64,000 bases of DNA from NCBI GenBank assembly GCA_017410245.1, contig JAFQRE010000030.1:20523-84522 (forward strand). The letters run 5' to 3'. The number at the start of each line of letters is the position of its first letter. Position 1 is the first letter of the stretch. The position numbers and the translations under genes were made by a program. This DNA comes from Bacteroidaceae bacterium (GTDB taxonomy: Bacteria; Bacteroidota; Bacteroidia; Bacteroidales; Barnesiellaceae_A). The notes beneath the pieces are model-generated. The model searched no databases. It saw nothing but the letters and a program-made list of their open reading frames with translations, and had not been told where the DNA came from. Of the stretch, positions 16,757 through 26,060 are shown one piece after another.

Positions 16757-17896
16757 CTATTTATTTATCCATCGGTTTATACTATCGCATATTTGTGGAA
16801 ATTCTTCACTATATGTGCGGTCGGTAACGGTGTTGTATTGCTCTTTCAATATTGCTACATCGGGAGCGATATTGCCTTCTAATGCGTATCTGTGTTGTAC
16901 TTCGCGAGCAAAATTATCATCAACAAAATTGGGTAATCCGGTTGTGATGCGTAGTTGTGCAAAGGGGGTGTAATATACCATACCGGTAAAAAAATCGCAG
17001 TATCGCAAAGGTGTTGCTATGGGGATAAGATCGAAATTATCTGCCCCAAAAGGTGTGTTGGTGAGGTCAAAACCAATATCTGACTTATGTGTCGCAGCAA
17101 AGGCAGCGTCCCATATACCGTTTTTTATGGCTGTAAATTCTCCGCGAGGAGATAGCGCAAAAGAGTTGATAAAAACGTTGGCAACTCTATTGCCATATCT
17201 ATCTTTGATATGCCGTCCTGCATTGTCTCTATTGGCAATATCGCGTGTAAAGGCATGACGGTAGTTGAGTATAACGAGAGCTTTGCCCGTAGTGCTATAA
17301 TGATGATAGTTGCAAAAGTTTTCGGCCAATATAGCATCGCGGTGTATGGCATCGGTGCATATATTGCGACGTATTATGTCATATTCGGTGGCTTTATCCC
17401 AATTAACACCCTTCTCAAGACCGTATATTTCTATCATATCTTCTTCGGCAAGTCGGCTGTTGATGTCATGAACACCTCGTAGCAGATAGCTGTAATTGCT
17501 CTTTTCCCACAGTCCTGCACCGTAGATGTTGCGATGAAAATGTAGAACATTCTGTGCCACCTCGTCGGGGGTAAGTGTGGCATTGTGCAAGAAAGCATTG
17601 ATGCTGTCGTTGTACTCGGTATTGCCTATCTCAAAGTATGCTGCACCTACTTCATCGATAAACCGTTTGTCGGCCAATATATCGAGAATAAGTTCATATT
17701 GAGTCATTTCGCGGTGATCACGCTCGCATAGAATGACGATGTCATATTGCGAGAAAAGTCCGAGTATATAATCTTTGGCCGAGCTGTGTTTTTCTTGTAG
17801 AAAGGTGGTGTATGCCCCAATATGCAAGTTTGAGTTTTGAGTATAAGCGTTGTATGCGACGAGTGCAAATATTAGTGTAATGTAAAATTGTTTCAT
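16757..17896 (-). CDS. Secreted protein with EreA/ChaN-like features
   Basis: A 379-residue exported protein if it starts at the ATG 17896 (MKQFYITLIFALVAYNAYTQ). A second in-frame ATG at 17926 would add ten basic residues, still giving a plausible signal peptide. No family is certain. The order of short motifs resembles the erythromycin-esterase/ChaN-like superfamily: an early E-x-x-H (LCERDHRE, where the family has GExxH), a glutamate-bearing strand (AAYFEIGN), RDAILAEN, and a histidine strand (VILNYRHAF) followed by GRHIKDRYGNRV. Members include haem-binding and esterase-like proteins, so a metal, haem or hydrolase role is possible. Its start codon lies in a perfect hairpin (17895-17932). 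Confidence 0.72.
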   Translation of the reverse strand: MKQFYITLIFALVAYNAYTQNSNLHIGAYTTFLQEKHSSAKDYILGLFSQYDIVILCERDHREMTQYELILDILADKRFIDEVGAAYFEIGNTEYNDSINAFLHNATLTPDEVAQNVLHFHRNIYGAGLWEKSNYSYLLRGVHDINSRLAEEDMIEIYGLEKGVNWDKATEYDIIRRNICTDAIHRDAILAENFCNYHHYSTTGKALVILNYRHAFTRDIANRDNAGRHIKDRYGNRVANVFINSFALSPRGEFTAIKNGIWDAAFAATHKSDIGFDLTNTPFGADNFDLIPIATPLRYCDFFTGMVYYTPFAQLRITTGLPNFVDDNFAREVQHRYALEGNIAPDVAILKEQYNTVTDRTYSEEFPQICDSINRWINK

Positions 17897-17932
17897 AGCG
17901 ATGCGTTTTTTGTGTATTAGACGCATCGCTAT
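17895..17932 (-). promoter_or_regulatory. Perfect 12-bp hairpin that includes the start codon
   Basis: ATAGCGATGCGT and ACGCATCGCTAT are exact complements (17895-17906 and 17921-17932) around a 14-base loop. In the minus-strand RNA, the first two bases of the start codon AUG at 17896 end the 3' arm, and an alternative in-frame AUG at 17926 lies within the 5' arm. No T run follows, so it is unlikely to be an ordinary terminator for pyrC. Confidence 0.72.
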
Positions 17933-17959
17933 GACAAATGGTTGCAATCTTATGATTCT

Positions 17960-19303
17960 TTATCGCTCGAAGAGGAGTAACTCGCCACGACAGTTGTCGT
18001 TGATAGTACCGTTTTCGTATGCCACAACACCATTGACAAGGGTGTGAGTGACGGTGTGAGGATAGGTGTGTCCCTCCATGGGCGACCAACCGCAACGCGA
18101 CAATATATTGTCGGTAGTGACGGTATGAGGTTGCTTGGGGTCGATGATGGCTATATCGGCATAGTAGCCTTCGCGTAAGTAGCCTCGTTTAGACACGCCA
18201 AAGAGCGTAGCCGGAGCGTGGCACATCTTCTCTATGACTTGAGTGCGAGTGAAATGTCCCTTTGTGGCAAGCTCGAGCATGGTGAGCAAAGAGAATTGTA
18301 CAAACGGACCGCCTGATGCGGCCTTGAGGCACGAGCCTTGTTTCTCACGGAGCAGGTGTGGAGCATGGTCGGTGGCCACGACATCGAGACGATTGGTCGC
18401 AACTGCTTCCAATAGGGCTCGACGGTCGGCGCAAGTCTTGATAGCGGGATTCCATTTGATGCGATTGCCGTAGGTGGCATAGTCGTTATCGTCAAACCAT
18501 AGGTGGTGTACGCATACCTCACCGGTGATACGTTTCTCGGTCAAAGGGCGGTCTTGCAATAGTGTGAGCTCGCGTGCAGTAGAGAGGTGTAAGATGTGTA
18601 GGCGAGCATTGTGTCGGGTAGCCAATTCAACGGCTTTGGCCGATGAGCGATAACAAGCCTCGGCATTGCGTATCATGGGGTGGAAGTATATAGGCATATC
18701 TTCGCCAAACATGGCTATATATCGGGCGCGGTTGGCTTGTATAACTTCCTCCTCCTCGCAGTGAGTGGCTATCAGAGTGGGAGCCTCGGCAAATATCTTT
18801 TCGAGAGTTGCCCCTCTATCAACCAGCATGTTGCCGGTAGAAGAACCCATAAACAACTTGATACCACATATATGGGTATAGTCGAGCGAGGTTATCAAGT
18901 CGGCATTGTTGTTGGTAGCTCCTATATAGAATGAATAGTTGGCAATAGATGTTTCGCGAGCTTGTTGCTGTTTCCATTCCAGTGCCTCAATGGTAGTTGT
19001 TGCGGGGCTGGTGTTTGGCATATCCATGTACGAGGTGACACCTCCGGCTACGGCAGCCCGACTCTCGGTAGCTATATCGGCTTTGTGGGTAAGACCCGGC
19101 TCGCGGAAGTGTACTTGGTCGTCGATAACACCCGGAATAACCCAATGGCCTGTAGCATCGATGGTGCGGTCGGCCATGGCCAATATACATGTATCGAGAT
19201 TGCCTTCTATAATGTGTGTGATGATATTGTTGTCGATAATAATACTACCGACAAACTCTCGACCCTCGTTGATGATAAGGCCGCTGTGAATAATAGTGCG
19301 CAT
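17960..19303 (-). CDS. pyrC: Dihydroorotase
   Basis: This 447-residue amidohydrolase closes N-carbamoyl-aspartate to dihydroorotate in pyrimidine synthesis. The metal-binding HFREPG motif (family HxH region, here DDQVHFREPG), the carboxylated-lysine motif GIKLFMGSSTG, the histidine strands ATHCEEE and LHILHLST, and the late DVVATDHAPH are all present, as in class I (AllB-like) dihydroorotases. The ATG at 19303 is four bases after the stop of the upstream glycosyltransferase gene, so the two are co-transcribed; codons upstream of it overlap that gene. Confidence 0.94.
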   Translation of the reverse strand: MRTIIHSGLIINEGREFVGSIIIDNNIITHIIEGNLDTCILAMADRTIDATGHWVIPGVIDDQVHFREPGLTHKADIATESRAAVAGGVTSYMDMPNTSPATTTIEALEWKQQQARETSIANYSFYIGATNNNADLITSLDYTHICGIKLFMGSSTGNMLVDRGATLEKIFAEAPTLIATHCEEEEVIQANRARYIAMFGEDMPIYFHPMIRNAEACYRSSAKAVELATRHNARLHILHLSTARELTLLQDRPLTEKRITGEVCVHHLWFDDNDYATYGNRIKWNPAIKTCADRRALLEAVATNRLDVVATDHAPHLLREKQGSCLKAASGGPFVQFSLLTMLELATKGHFTRTQVIEKMCHAPATLFGVSKRGYLREGYYADIAIIDPKQPHTVTTDNILSRCGWSPMEGHTYPHTVTHTLVNGVVAYENGTINDNCRGELLLFER

Positions 19304-19307
19304 GATA

Positions 19308-20072
19308 TTATTGTTTTTTCTGCGGATACTTGCGGAAGAGACTACCCCATTTGAGCCTGATGACACCAAATACGGCCTCGCTGAAGATGCCTCCGCTCAT
19401 TTTGCTCTCGCCGAGTACGCGATTGATAAAGATGATGGGAACCTCTTGTATGTTGAAGCCACACATCTTGGCTGTGAATTTCATCTCTATTTGGAATGCA
19501 TATCCTTTGAAACGTATCTTGTCCAGCTCTATGGTCTCCAATACTTCGCGACGGTAGCATACAAATCCGGCAGTGGTGTCGTGTATTTTCAGTCCTGTTA
19601 TGAAGCGAACATACTTCGATGCGTAGTATGACATGATAACACGTCCCATGGGCCAGTTTACTACATTCACCCCCGATACATATCTCGAACCGATGGATAC
19701 ATCGGCTCCGTTGTCGCGACAAGCAGCCTTGAGGCGGAGTAAGTCTTCGGGGTTGTGAGAGAAGTCAGCGTCCATCTCAAAGATATAGTCGTAGCTATGC
19801 TCAATAGCCCATTTAAAACCGGCAATGTAGGCCGTACCTAACCCCAGTTTGCCTTTTCTCTCCACAATGTGCAATCGGCCGGCAAACTCTTGTTGCAGAT
19901 TTTTTACAATAGCAGCAGTACCATCGGGCGAGTTGTCATCTATTACCAATATATCGAATGACTCGGGCAGATTGAAAACCGCGCGAATGATGTTTTCGAT
20001 ATTTTCTTTCTCATTGTAGGTGGGAATGAGAACTATACTATCATGTGTTATAGTAGAGAGGGTGTCTGACAT
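19308..20072 (-). CDS. Polyprenol monophosphomannose synthase-like glycosyltransferase
   Basis: A 254-residue GT2 family enzyme without membrane helices. Motifs are IPTYNEKENI, the nucleotide-sugar-binding VIDDNSPDGT, the metal-binding MDADFSHNPED (the DxD), and a C-terminal RVLGESKMSGG. This is the dolichyl/polyprenyl-phosphate mannose synthase group, which transfers a sugar from a nucleotide donor to a lipid phosphate at the inner membrane for use in glycoprotein or lipid glycosylation. Sugar specificity is inferred. The same linkage with pyrC is known in other Bacteroidales genomes. Confidence 0.9.
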   Translation of the reverse strand: MSDTLSTITHDSIVLIPTYNEKENIENIIRAVFNLPESFDILVIDDNSPDGTAAIVKNLQQEFAGRLHIVERKGKLGLGTAYIAGFKWAIEHSYDYIFEMDADFSHNPEDLLRLKAACRDNGADVSIGSRYVSGVNVVNWPMGRVIMSYYASKYVRFITGLKIHDTTAGFVCYRREVLETIELDKIRFKGYAFQIEMKFTAKMCGFNIQEVPIIFINRVLGESKMSGGIFSEAVFGVIRLKWGSLFRKYPQKKQ

Positions 20073-20106
20073 CTTTATTGAGGTATTAGTTTGTATATCT
20101 GAATTA

Positions 20107-20114
20107 CAAATATA
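20107..20114 (-). promoter_or_regulatory. Candidate -7 box of the glycosyltransferase-pyrC operon
   Basis: TATATTTG on the minus strand, 35 bases before the start at 20072. No TTG at the right spacing is seen. Confidence 0.42.
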
Positions 20115-20256
20115 GGGATAATCTTTGATATTGATGTTAAGAATGAAACTTTTTTCAAATATTTTTTGTCAGATGTTTATAGTTGAGTTTTGCCTACCCG
20201 ATATACTATGTGGTTGAATAATCTGATAAACTTGGCACAATCGACCTACAAACTTG

Positions 20257-20287
20257 TTGTTTCTGCGCATGATTTGTTGTATATTTG
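20257..20287 (+). promoter_or_regulatory. Promoter of hisS
   Basis: TTG at 20257-20259 and TATATTTG at 20280-20287 with 20 bases between; the hisS ATG is 27 bases downstream. Confidence 0.68.
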
Positions 20288-20313
20288 CCGTGAAAAATCA
20301 AATAGATAACAAA

Positions 20314-21678
20314 ATGGCACAGAAACCCTCAATACCGAAAGGTACGCGTGACTTCTCTCCCATAGAGATGGCAAAGCGTAATTATATATTCAACACTATT
20401 CGCGAAGTATATGCCCTGTATGGATTTAGCCAAATAGAGACTCCTGCCATGGAGACTCTGCAAACCCTTATGGGTAAATATGGAGAGGAGGGTGATAAAC
20501 TACTCTTCAAGGTACTCAACTCGGGCGATTTTCTCTCGGGAGTAGAAGATGGTGAGTTGTGCGAGCGTAATACGGCTCGTTTGGCAGCTCGCTTGTGCGA
20601 GAAGGGATTGCGTTATGACCTCACAGTTCCCTTTGCTCGCTATGTAGTGATGCACCGCAACGAACTCACTTTCCCCTTCAAACGCTATCAGATACAGCCT
20701 GTATGGCGTGCCGACCGTCCTCAAAAAGGTCGCTATCGTGAGTTCTATCAATGCGATGGCGATATTATCGGCTCCGACTCTTTGCTCAATGAAGTAGAGT
20801 TGTTGCATATCATCGACGATGTTTTTACTCGACTCAATATCAATGTTGCTATCAAGCTCAACAATCGTAAAATTCTTACCGGTATTGCCGAGATTATAGG
20901 TGCTCCCGAGAAGATTATAGATATTACGGTTGCTATTGATAAGCTCGATAAGATAGGTCTTGATAAAGTTAATGAAGAGTTGCGAGAGAAAGAACTGAGC
21001 GAAGAGGCTATAGCTCGTCTGCAACCTATCATTTTGCTTGAAGGTCCTAATGAAAGCAAATTGCACACTTTGCGTGAAGTTTTGAGCCAGTCGGAGATAG
21101 GTCTTAAGGGTATAGAAGAGCTTGAGTATATATTGAGTAAATTGGCTCATCAACCGCTCAAGGCACAACTCGATATAGACCTTACTTTGGCTCGAGGCCT
21201 TAACTACTATACCGGAGCCATTCTCGAGGTCAAGGCACTTGATGTGCAGATAGGCAGTATAACCGGCGGTGGTCGTTACGACAACTTGACCGGTGTATTT
21301 GGTATGCCCAACGTATCGGGTGTGGGTATGTCGTTTGGTGCCGATCGTATTTACGATGTTTTGAGTCAGCTCGACCTATTCCCTGCCGACTCGTTGCAAG
21401 CAACACAAGTAATGTTTGTAAACTTTGGCGAAAAGGAGAGCGAAGTGTGCATGCAGCATGCCGCCTTGTTCCGCTCTCGAGGTATTCGCACCGAGGTATT
21501 CCCCGAGTCGGCCAAGATGAAAAAGCAGATGGGATATGCCGATACGCATCATATACCCTTTGTAGCTCTTGTAGGCGAGAGCGAAATAGAAGCTGGTAAG
21601 ATAGCCCTGAAAAATATGATTACAGGAGAGCAACAACTTGTTACTCCCGATGAGGCTATGGATATAGTAACCCGATGA
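20314..21678 (+). CDS. hisS: Histidine-tRNA ligase
   Basis: This 454-residue class II aminoacyl-tRNA synthetase charges tRNA-His. Visible motifs are the N-terminal KGTRDFSP, motif 2 ([20 protein letters not shown]) followed by QCDGDIIG, the histidine-specific [10 protein letters not shown], and motif 3 ([25 protein letters not shown]). The C-terminal 90 residues form the anticodon-binding domain ([30 protein letters not shown]). The start at 20314 matches the family N-terminus. The next gene starts four bases after the stop. Confidence 0.97.
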   Translation: MAQKPSIPKGTRDFSPIEMAKRNYIFNTIREVYALYGFSQIETPAMETLQTLMGKYGEEGDKLLFKVLNSGDFLSGVEDGELCERNTARLAARLCEKGLRYDLTVPFARYVVMHRNELTFPFKRYQIQPVWRADRPQKGRYREFYQCDGDIIGSDSLLNEVELLHIIDDVFTRLNINVAIKLNNRKILTGIAEIIGAPEKIIDITVAIDKLDKIGLDKVNEELREKELSEEAIARLQPIILLEGPNESKLHTLREVLSQSEIGLKGIEELEYILSKLAHQPLKAQLDIDLTLARGLNYYTGAILEVKALDVQIGSITGGGRYDNLTGVFGMPNVSGVGMSFGADRIYDVLSQLDLFPADSLQATQVMFVNFGEKESEVCMQHAALFRSRGIRTEVFPESAKMKKQMGYADTHHIPFVALVGESEIEAGKIALKNMITGEQQLVTPDEAMDIVTR

Positions 21679-21681
21679 GGT

Positions 21682-23028
21682 ATGTATATGTCCAAAGAGA
21701 TAGCAATCCTCCGACTTGTTATCGACCTTATAAAGGCCGATAACAAGATGCATCGGGAGGAAATCTCGTGGACAGAAATGTTGTCGAAACGGTATAGTTA
21801 TACGGCCGACGACTTGTTGCAAGTGCACAATGTGTCATTTCAAGAGGCCATAACTATATTGCAACAGCTTGGTTCGGGCGAACGTAACGAAGTTATCGAA
21901 TTATTGCGTGAGATAATTTCGATAGATAACGATATCGATACCAACGAGCGCATATTGATAGCAGCCATACTGATGGCTCTACATGATGATACGAGTGGTC
22001 ATGTACAAGTCTTGACAGCCGATGCGCGTGGATTTGAAGGGTATGACCGACAGTTTATATATCTTGAAAAGAAACCTTGTGCCTCATGCCAACAAGCTGT
22101 AGAACAAGTATATGCCAGCATAAGTAGGCAGTTGCGAGCTTTTGATATAGACTTCTTTTTTTACCCACGTGTGTTGCAACACATCTTGCACATGCAACCC
22201 CATCTCACTCCGGCTATCAACTTGCTTATTCCTACCTTTTCGCATGTCGATAAAGAGTATCTGTCTGCTTACACCACATGCGATTTTACGAAGTATGTGC
22301 ATGGCCTGATGGGGGCACAAGCCGAGCCTTTCAGATTTGATGCCTTCTTTATGCTCAAGATACAGAGCAATCATCGACAAGAGCACCCAACGGTAGATTT
22401 TCTGTGTATTGAAATATCTCAACAACCTACCGACATTTTCAACCGTTTTATTGACTCTTTGGCCATAGAGGAAGATTCCGCTATTCCTTTTTATGGTTGT
22501 TATCGTACACTCTTTGATATGATAAGTTGCGAGTCGAAGCAAAATTATGATTTGATGCTCGATGGCGATTTATTCTATCTATGCGGTGAGAAGAAAATTG
22601 TATTGGATATACGAGGTTCTGAGCGCAAGACACTTTTTGCTCTCTTCTTGCTCTATGGTGAGGAGGGTATTAGCAATAATGCTTTTGCACAGATAGGGTG
22701 CGACACAAAATTGGGACAAGAGGCTATTGCCATATATCAATACTTTGCCAACGCCAAGAACTATGAGCAGGTTGAGGTTGCGTTGAGCAATGATGAGGAG
22801 CCTACGGTAATAGCCAATTTGCGCGATATAGCTAAGCGCAATTCGCATATAGGATATATAAAAAGAGCCTTTATGGCTATTCCTTCTCTCAAAAGCCCGC
22901 AGTTATACTATCCGCAGAATAAAAAAGGCGGATACTGCTATAATATCATGTTATCGCACGATAGCGTCAAGGCTAAACATCATAGTGATGATAACACACA
23001 CCCTTTTACATTTGAGTTTTTTGTATAA
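21682..23028 (+). CDS. Unknown protein with N-terminal TerB-like domain
   Basis: A 448-residue cytoplasmic protein with no signal peptide or membrane segment. Residues 1-100 form helices with the acidic pattern of TerB/DjlA-N-type domains (VIDLIKADNKMHREEISW; IISIDNDIDTNERILIAAIL). The remaining 350 residues match nothing I recognise. They have a Cys pair (CASCQQ), a mixed alpha/beta composition and aromatic-rich stretches (FYPRVLQHILHMQPHL). TerB domains occur in stress, tellurite-resistance and membrane-linked signalling proteins. It begins four bases after hisS, so the two are co-transcribed. ATGs at 21682 and 21688 are both possible; GAGG lies seven bases before the second. Confidence 0.8.
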   Translation: MYMSKEIAILRLVIDLIKADNKMHREEISWTEMLSKRYSYTADDLLQVHNVSFQEAITILQQLGSGERNEVIELLREIISIDNDIDTNERILIAAILMALHDDTSGHVQVLTADARGFEGYDRQFIYLEKKPCASCQQAVEQVYASISRQLRAFDIDFFFYPRVLQHILHMQPHLTPAINLLIPTFSHVDKEYLSAYTTCDFTKYVHGLMGAQAEPFRFDAFFMLKIQSNHRQEHPTVDFLCIEISQQPTDIFNRFIDSLAIEEDSAIPFYGCYRTLFDMISCESKQNYDLMLDGDLFYLCGEKKIVLDIRGSERKTLFALFLLYGEEGISNNAFAQIGCDTKLGQEAIAIYQYFANAKNYEQVEVALSNDEEPTVIANLRDIAKRNSHIGYIKRAFMAIPSLKSPQLYYPQNKKGGYCYNIMLSHDSVKAKHHSDDNTHPFTFEFFV

Positions 23029-23076
23029 TCGTGCCATATGGCAAGCTACAGCGGTTGATTGTAGTGTCTATTATTG

Positions 23077-23099
23077 AGCCACTTGGGTGTAATGTGGCT
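23077..23099 (+). terminator. Terminator of the hisS operon
   Basis: AGCCAC (23077-23082) pairs with GTGGCT (23094-23099), followed by TTTTTATTAT. Confidence 0.6.
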
Positions 23100-23166
23100 T
23101 TTTATTATGCTCATAATGTTAAAAAGCCCGAATATAGTTGAAAAAGAAACTTGCAATATGGCAAGT

Positions 23167-23199
23167 TTTATGCCGATATATGGTATTGGTGTATCTTTG
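23167..23199 (+). promoter_or_regulatory. Promoter of the calcium ATPase gene
   Basis: TATCTTTG at 23192-23199 is an exact -7 match; the -33 box is a weaker TTTA (23167-23170) 21 bases away. Confidence 0.5.
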
Positions 23200-23222
23200 C
23201 GCCCTATAGAAAAATATTGTAT

Positions 23223-25973
23223 ATGAGTAATTATATAGATAAGGGACTTACTGATAGCGAAGTCCTTGTGAGAAGAGAAAAATATGGCAGCAATGAATTG
23301 ACTCCACCCGCTAAGACTCCATTGTGGAAACAATTTTTAGAGAAACTGAGCGATCCCATCATACGCATCTTACTCATAGCATGGGTGCTGTCTATAGGTG
23401 TTGCAATATATCAAGTAACAACGGGAGCCGAGGACAGTCATGCCTTCTTGGAGCCTATGGGTATATTTGTGGCCATTATTCTCTCTACCGGTATAGGCTT
23501 TGCCTTTGAGGTGAGTGCCAATCGTAAGTTTGATATACTCAACCAAATAGGTGATGAAAGCCCTGTAAAGGTTGTGCGCAACAAAAATATAGTTGAAATA
23601 CCCAAACGCGATGTTGTAGTGGGTGATATAGTGTTGCTCAATACAGGTGATGAGGTACCTGCCGATGGTATCTTGATAGAATCGGTCTCATTGCAAGTCA
23701 ATGAGTCGAGCCTGACTGGAGAGCCTATGGCCAATAAATATGCCGATGAAGCAATGAATGATCCCCGAGCTACCTATCCAAGCAATATGGTACTCAATGG
23801 CAGTACTGTGTTGGAGGGATATGGTGTCATGGAGGTAACACATGTTGGTGATGCAACAGAGTATGGTAAGGTATATCAAGGTGCTCAGATAGAGAATGAC
23901 GTGGAGACCCCGCTCAATATACAATTGAACAAGTTGGCACAACTTATCACCAAGATAAGTTATACCATAGCCTTGCTCATATTGGTTTTCCGCTGTATAG
24001 TATTTTTCACCGGAGAATATGGTAACGATTGGATAAGCATAGGTCAGTATATTCTCAATACCATAATGATTGCTGTAACTATCATTGTGGTAGCGGTTCC
24101 CGAGGGCTTGCCAATGAGCGTGACATTGAGTCTTGCAATGAGTATGAAGCGTATGTTGGCTGCCAACAACTTGGTGCGAAAGATGCATGCTTGTGAGACT
24201 ATGGGTGCTACATCGGTTATCTGCACCGATAAAACAGGTACTCTCACTCAAAACCAAATGCAGGTGGAGACTACGCATTTCTATGCGCTTCCTGAGCAGG
24301 CTCTGGGTAGTAATGATAGTATCGACCACATTATATCGGAGAGTATTGCGCTCAATACTACTGCCAATCTCAATACCCAAGAGAACGGGAAAATAGGCGT
24401 TATAGGCAATCCTACCGAGGGGGCATTGCTATTGTGGCTCACCAAGCAGGGTGTGCATTATAATGTGTTGCGACACACTATTCCCTTGGCCGAACAATTA
24501 ACTTTCTCGACCGAGCGTAAGTATATGGCTACGGTAGTAGCATCACCTACGTTGAAAAAACGTGTTGTATATGTCAAGGGTGCTCCCGAAATAGTATTGA
24601 AGAAGTGCAATGCAATTTCTACACCTTCGGGAATACAACCATTGACTGATAAAATTGACGATATCGAGGGTGAATTGCTGGATTTTCAAAACAGAGCCTT
24701 GCGTACACTTGCTTTGGCTTATGCCGAGGTAGATGATGCAAGTTGCTTTGCCAATGGTTTGTTGCGTGAGGATATTCGACTCACTCTCTTGGGTATTGTT
24801 GCCATTGCCGACCCTGTCAGAGCCGATGTCCCTGCGGCAATAGAGTCGTGTCTCAAAGCCGGTATAAAGGTGAAAATAATAACCGGTGATACACAAGCTA
24901 CAGCTCGCGAAATAGGCCGACAGATAGGTTTGTGGCAACCCGAAGATACCGATGCAAACATAACAACAGGCGAACAAGTTGCTGCTATGAGTGATGATGA
25001 ACTCACCAAGCGTGTGCAACACCTGAAAATAATAGCTCGTGCGCGTCCGCTCGACAAAGAGCGTCTGGTGAAGGCTTTGCAACGCAATGGCGAGGTAGTG
25101 GCTGTAACGGGTGACGGAACCAATGATGCACCTGCCCTCAATGCCGCACAAGTAGGATTGTCGATGGGCGATGGTACAACTGTTGCCAAGGAAGCCAGCG
25201 CGATAACGATACTCGACAACTCTTTTACAAGCATCAATAAGGCTGTGTTGTGGGGGCGTTCGTTGTATCACAATATACAGCGATTTATAGTATTCCAGAT
25301 GACTATTAATGTGGCTGCCTGTCTTATTGTATTGTTAGGAACAATCTTAGGTATAGATGCGCCTCTTACTGTCACACAGATGTTGTGGGTAAATCTTATC
25401 ATGGATACATTTGCTGCGTTGGCTCTTGCCTCATTGCCACCCGATGCTCACGTAATGCTTGAGAAGCCTCGTCCTCTCAGTGCGCATATCATTACACCGG
25501 ACATGGCACGCAATATCATTCTTGTCGGATTGCTGTTTGTCGTTTTCCTATTCGGATTGTTACAATATTTCAATAACAATGAGGTTACATCTTTTGCTCA
25601 GATAGAGTGGAGCCAATTCTTTACGTATTACTTCCAATTTAGCAATAACGGTGATATGTCTTTGTATGAGCGTACGCTCTTCTTCACCATCTTTGTGATG
25701 TTGCAATTCTGGAATATGTTCAATGCCAAGGCTTTTGTCTCGGGTTCGTGGGCTTGGAAGTCTATAGGTTCGAGTCTCGGATTTGTGTTGATAGGATTGC
25801 TGATAGTAGTAGGACAATTAGTTATAGTCTCTTGGGGTGGCGAAATGTTCAGTGTAGAACCTCTGCATAAAGACGATTGGTTACAGATATTTTTAGTTAC
25901 TTCGGTAGTATATGTGATAGGAGAAATATATCGTCTGCTTAAGATGCTCATTTCGTATTGCAAAAAGTCTTGA
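23223..25973 (+). CDS. Calcium-translocating P-type ATPase, PMCA type
   Basis: A 916-residue inner-membrane pump of the P2B group. It has the actuator motif SSLTGEP, the M4 ion-binding VPEGLP, the phosphorylated Asp336 in DKTGTLTQN, the nucleotide-binding KGAPE, and the hinge GDGTNDAPALNAA. About ten membrane helices are visible: four before the large cytoplasmic loop and six after it. It should export Ca2+ (or related divalent cations) using ATP. The ATG at 23223 starts the family N-terminus (MSNYIDKGLTDSEVL). It stands alone, with its own promoter and a separate promoter before tkt. Confidence 0.95.
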   Translation: MSNYIDKGLTDSEVLVRREKYGSNELTPPAKTPLWKQFLEKLSDPIIRILLIAWVLSIGVAIYQVTTGAEDSHAFLEPMGIFVAIILSTGIGFAFEVSANRKFDILNQIGDESPVKVVRNKNIVEIPKRDVVVGDIVLLNTGDEVPADGILIESVSLQVNESSLTGEPMANKYADEAMNDPRATYPSNMVLNGSTVLEGYGVMEVTHVGDATEYGKVYQGAQIENDVETPLNIQLNKLAQLITKISYTIALLILVFRCIVFFTGEYGNDWISIGQYILNTIMIAVTIIVVAVPEGLPMSVTLSLAMSMKRMLAANNLVRKMHACETMGATSVICTDKTGTLTQNQMQVETTHFYALPEQALGSNDSIDHIISESIALNTTANLNTQENGKIGVIGNPTEGALLLWLTKQGVHYNVLRHTIPLAEQLTFSTERKYMATVVASPTLKKRVVYVKGAPEIVLKKCNAISTPSGIQPLTDKIDDIEGELLDFQNRALRTLALAYAEVDDASCFANGLLREDIRLTLLGIVAIADPVRADVPAAIESCLKAGIKVKIITGDTQATAREIGRQIGLWQPEDTDANITTGEQVAAMSDDELTKRVQHLKIIARARPLDKERLVKALQRNGEVVAVTGDGTNDAPALNAAQVGLSMGDGTTVAKEASAITILDNSFTSINKAVLWGRSLYHNIQRFIVFQMTINVAACLIVLLGTILGIDAPLTVTQMLWVNLIMDTFAALALASLPPDAHVMLEKPRPLSAHIITPDMARNIILVGLLFVVFLFGLLQYFNNNEVTSFAQIEWSQFFTYYFQFSNNGDMSLYERTLFFTIFVMLQFWNMFNAKAFVSGSWAWKSIGSSLGFVLIGLLIVVGQLVIVSWGGEMFSVEPLHKDDWLQIFLVTSVVYVIGEIYRLLKMLISYCKKS

Positions 25974-26014
25974 AAAAGAAGTGCTCAAATAGGTGTAAAG
26001 TCAGTTATTTATAC

Positions 26015-26022
26015 TAATTTTG
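26015..26022 (+). promoter_or_regulatory. Candidate -7 box of tkt
   Basis: TAATTTTG, 38 bases before the transketolase start. No TTTG at the usual distance is seen. Confidence 0.42.
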
Positions 26023-26060
26023 TCTCACAATTATATAAATAATACTTTACACTATATTTT

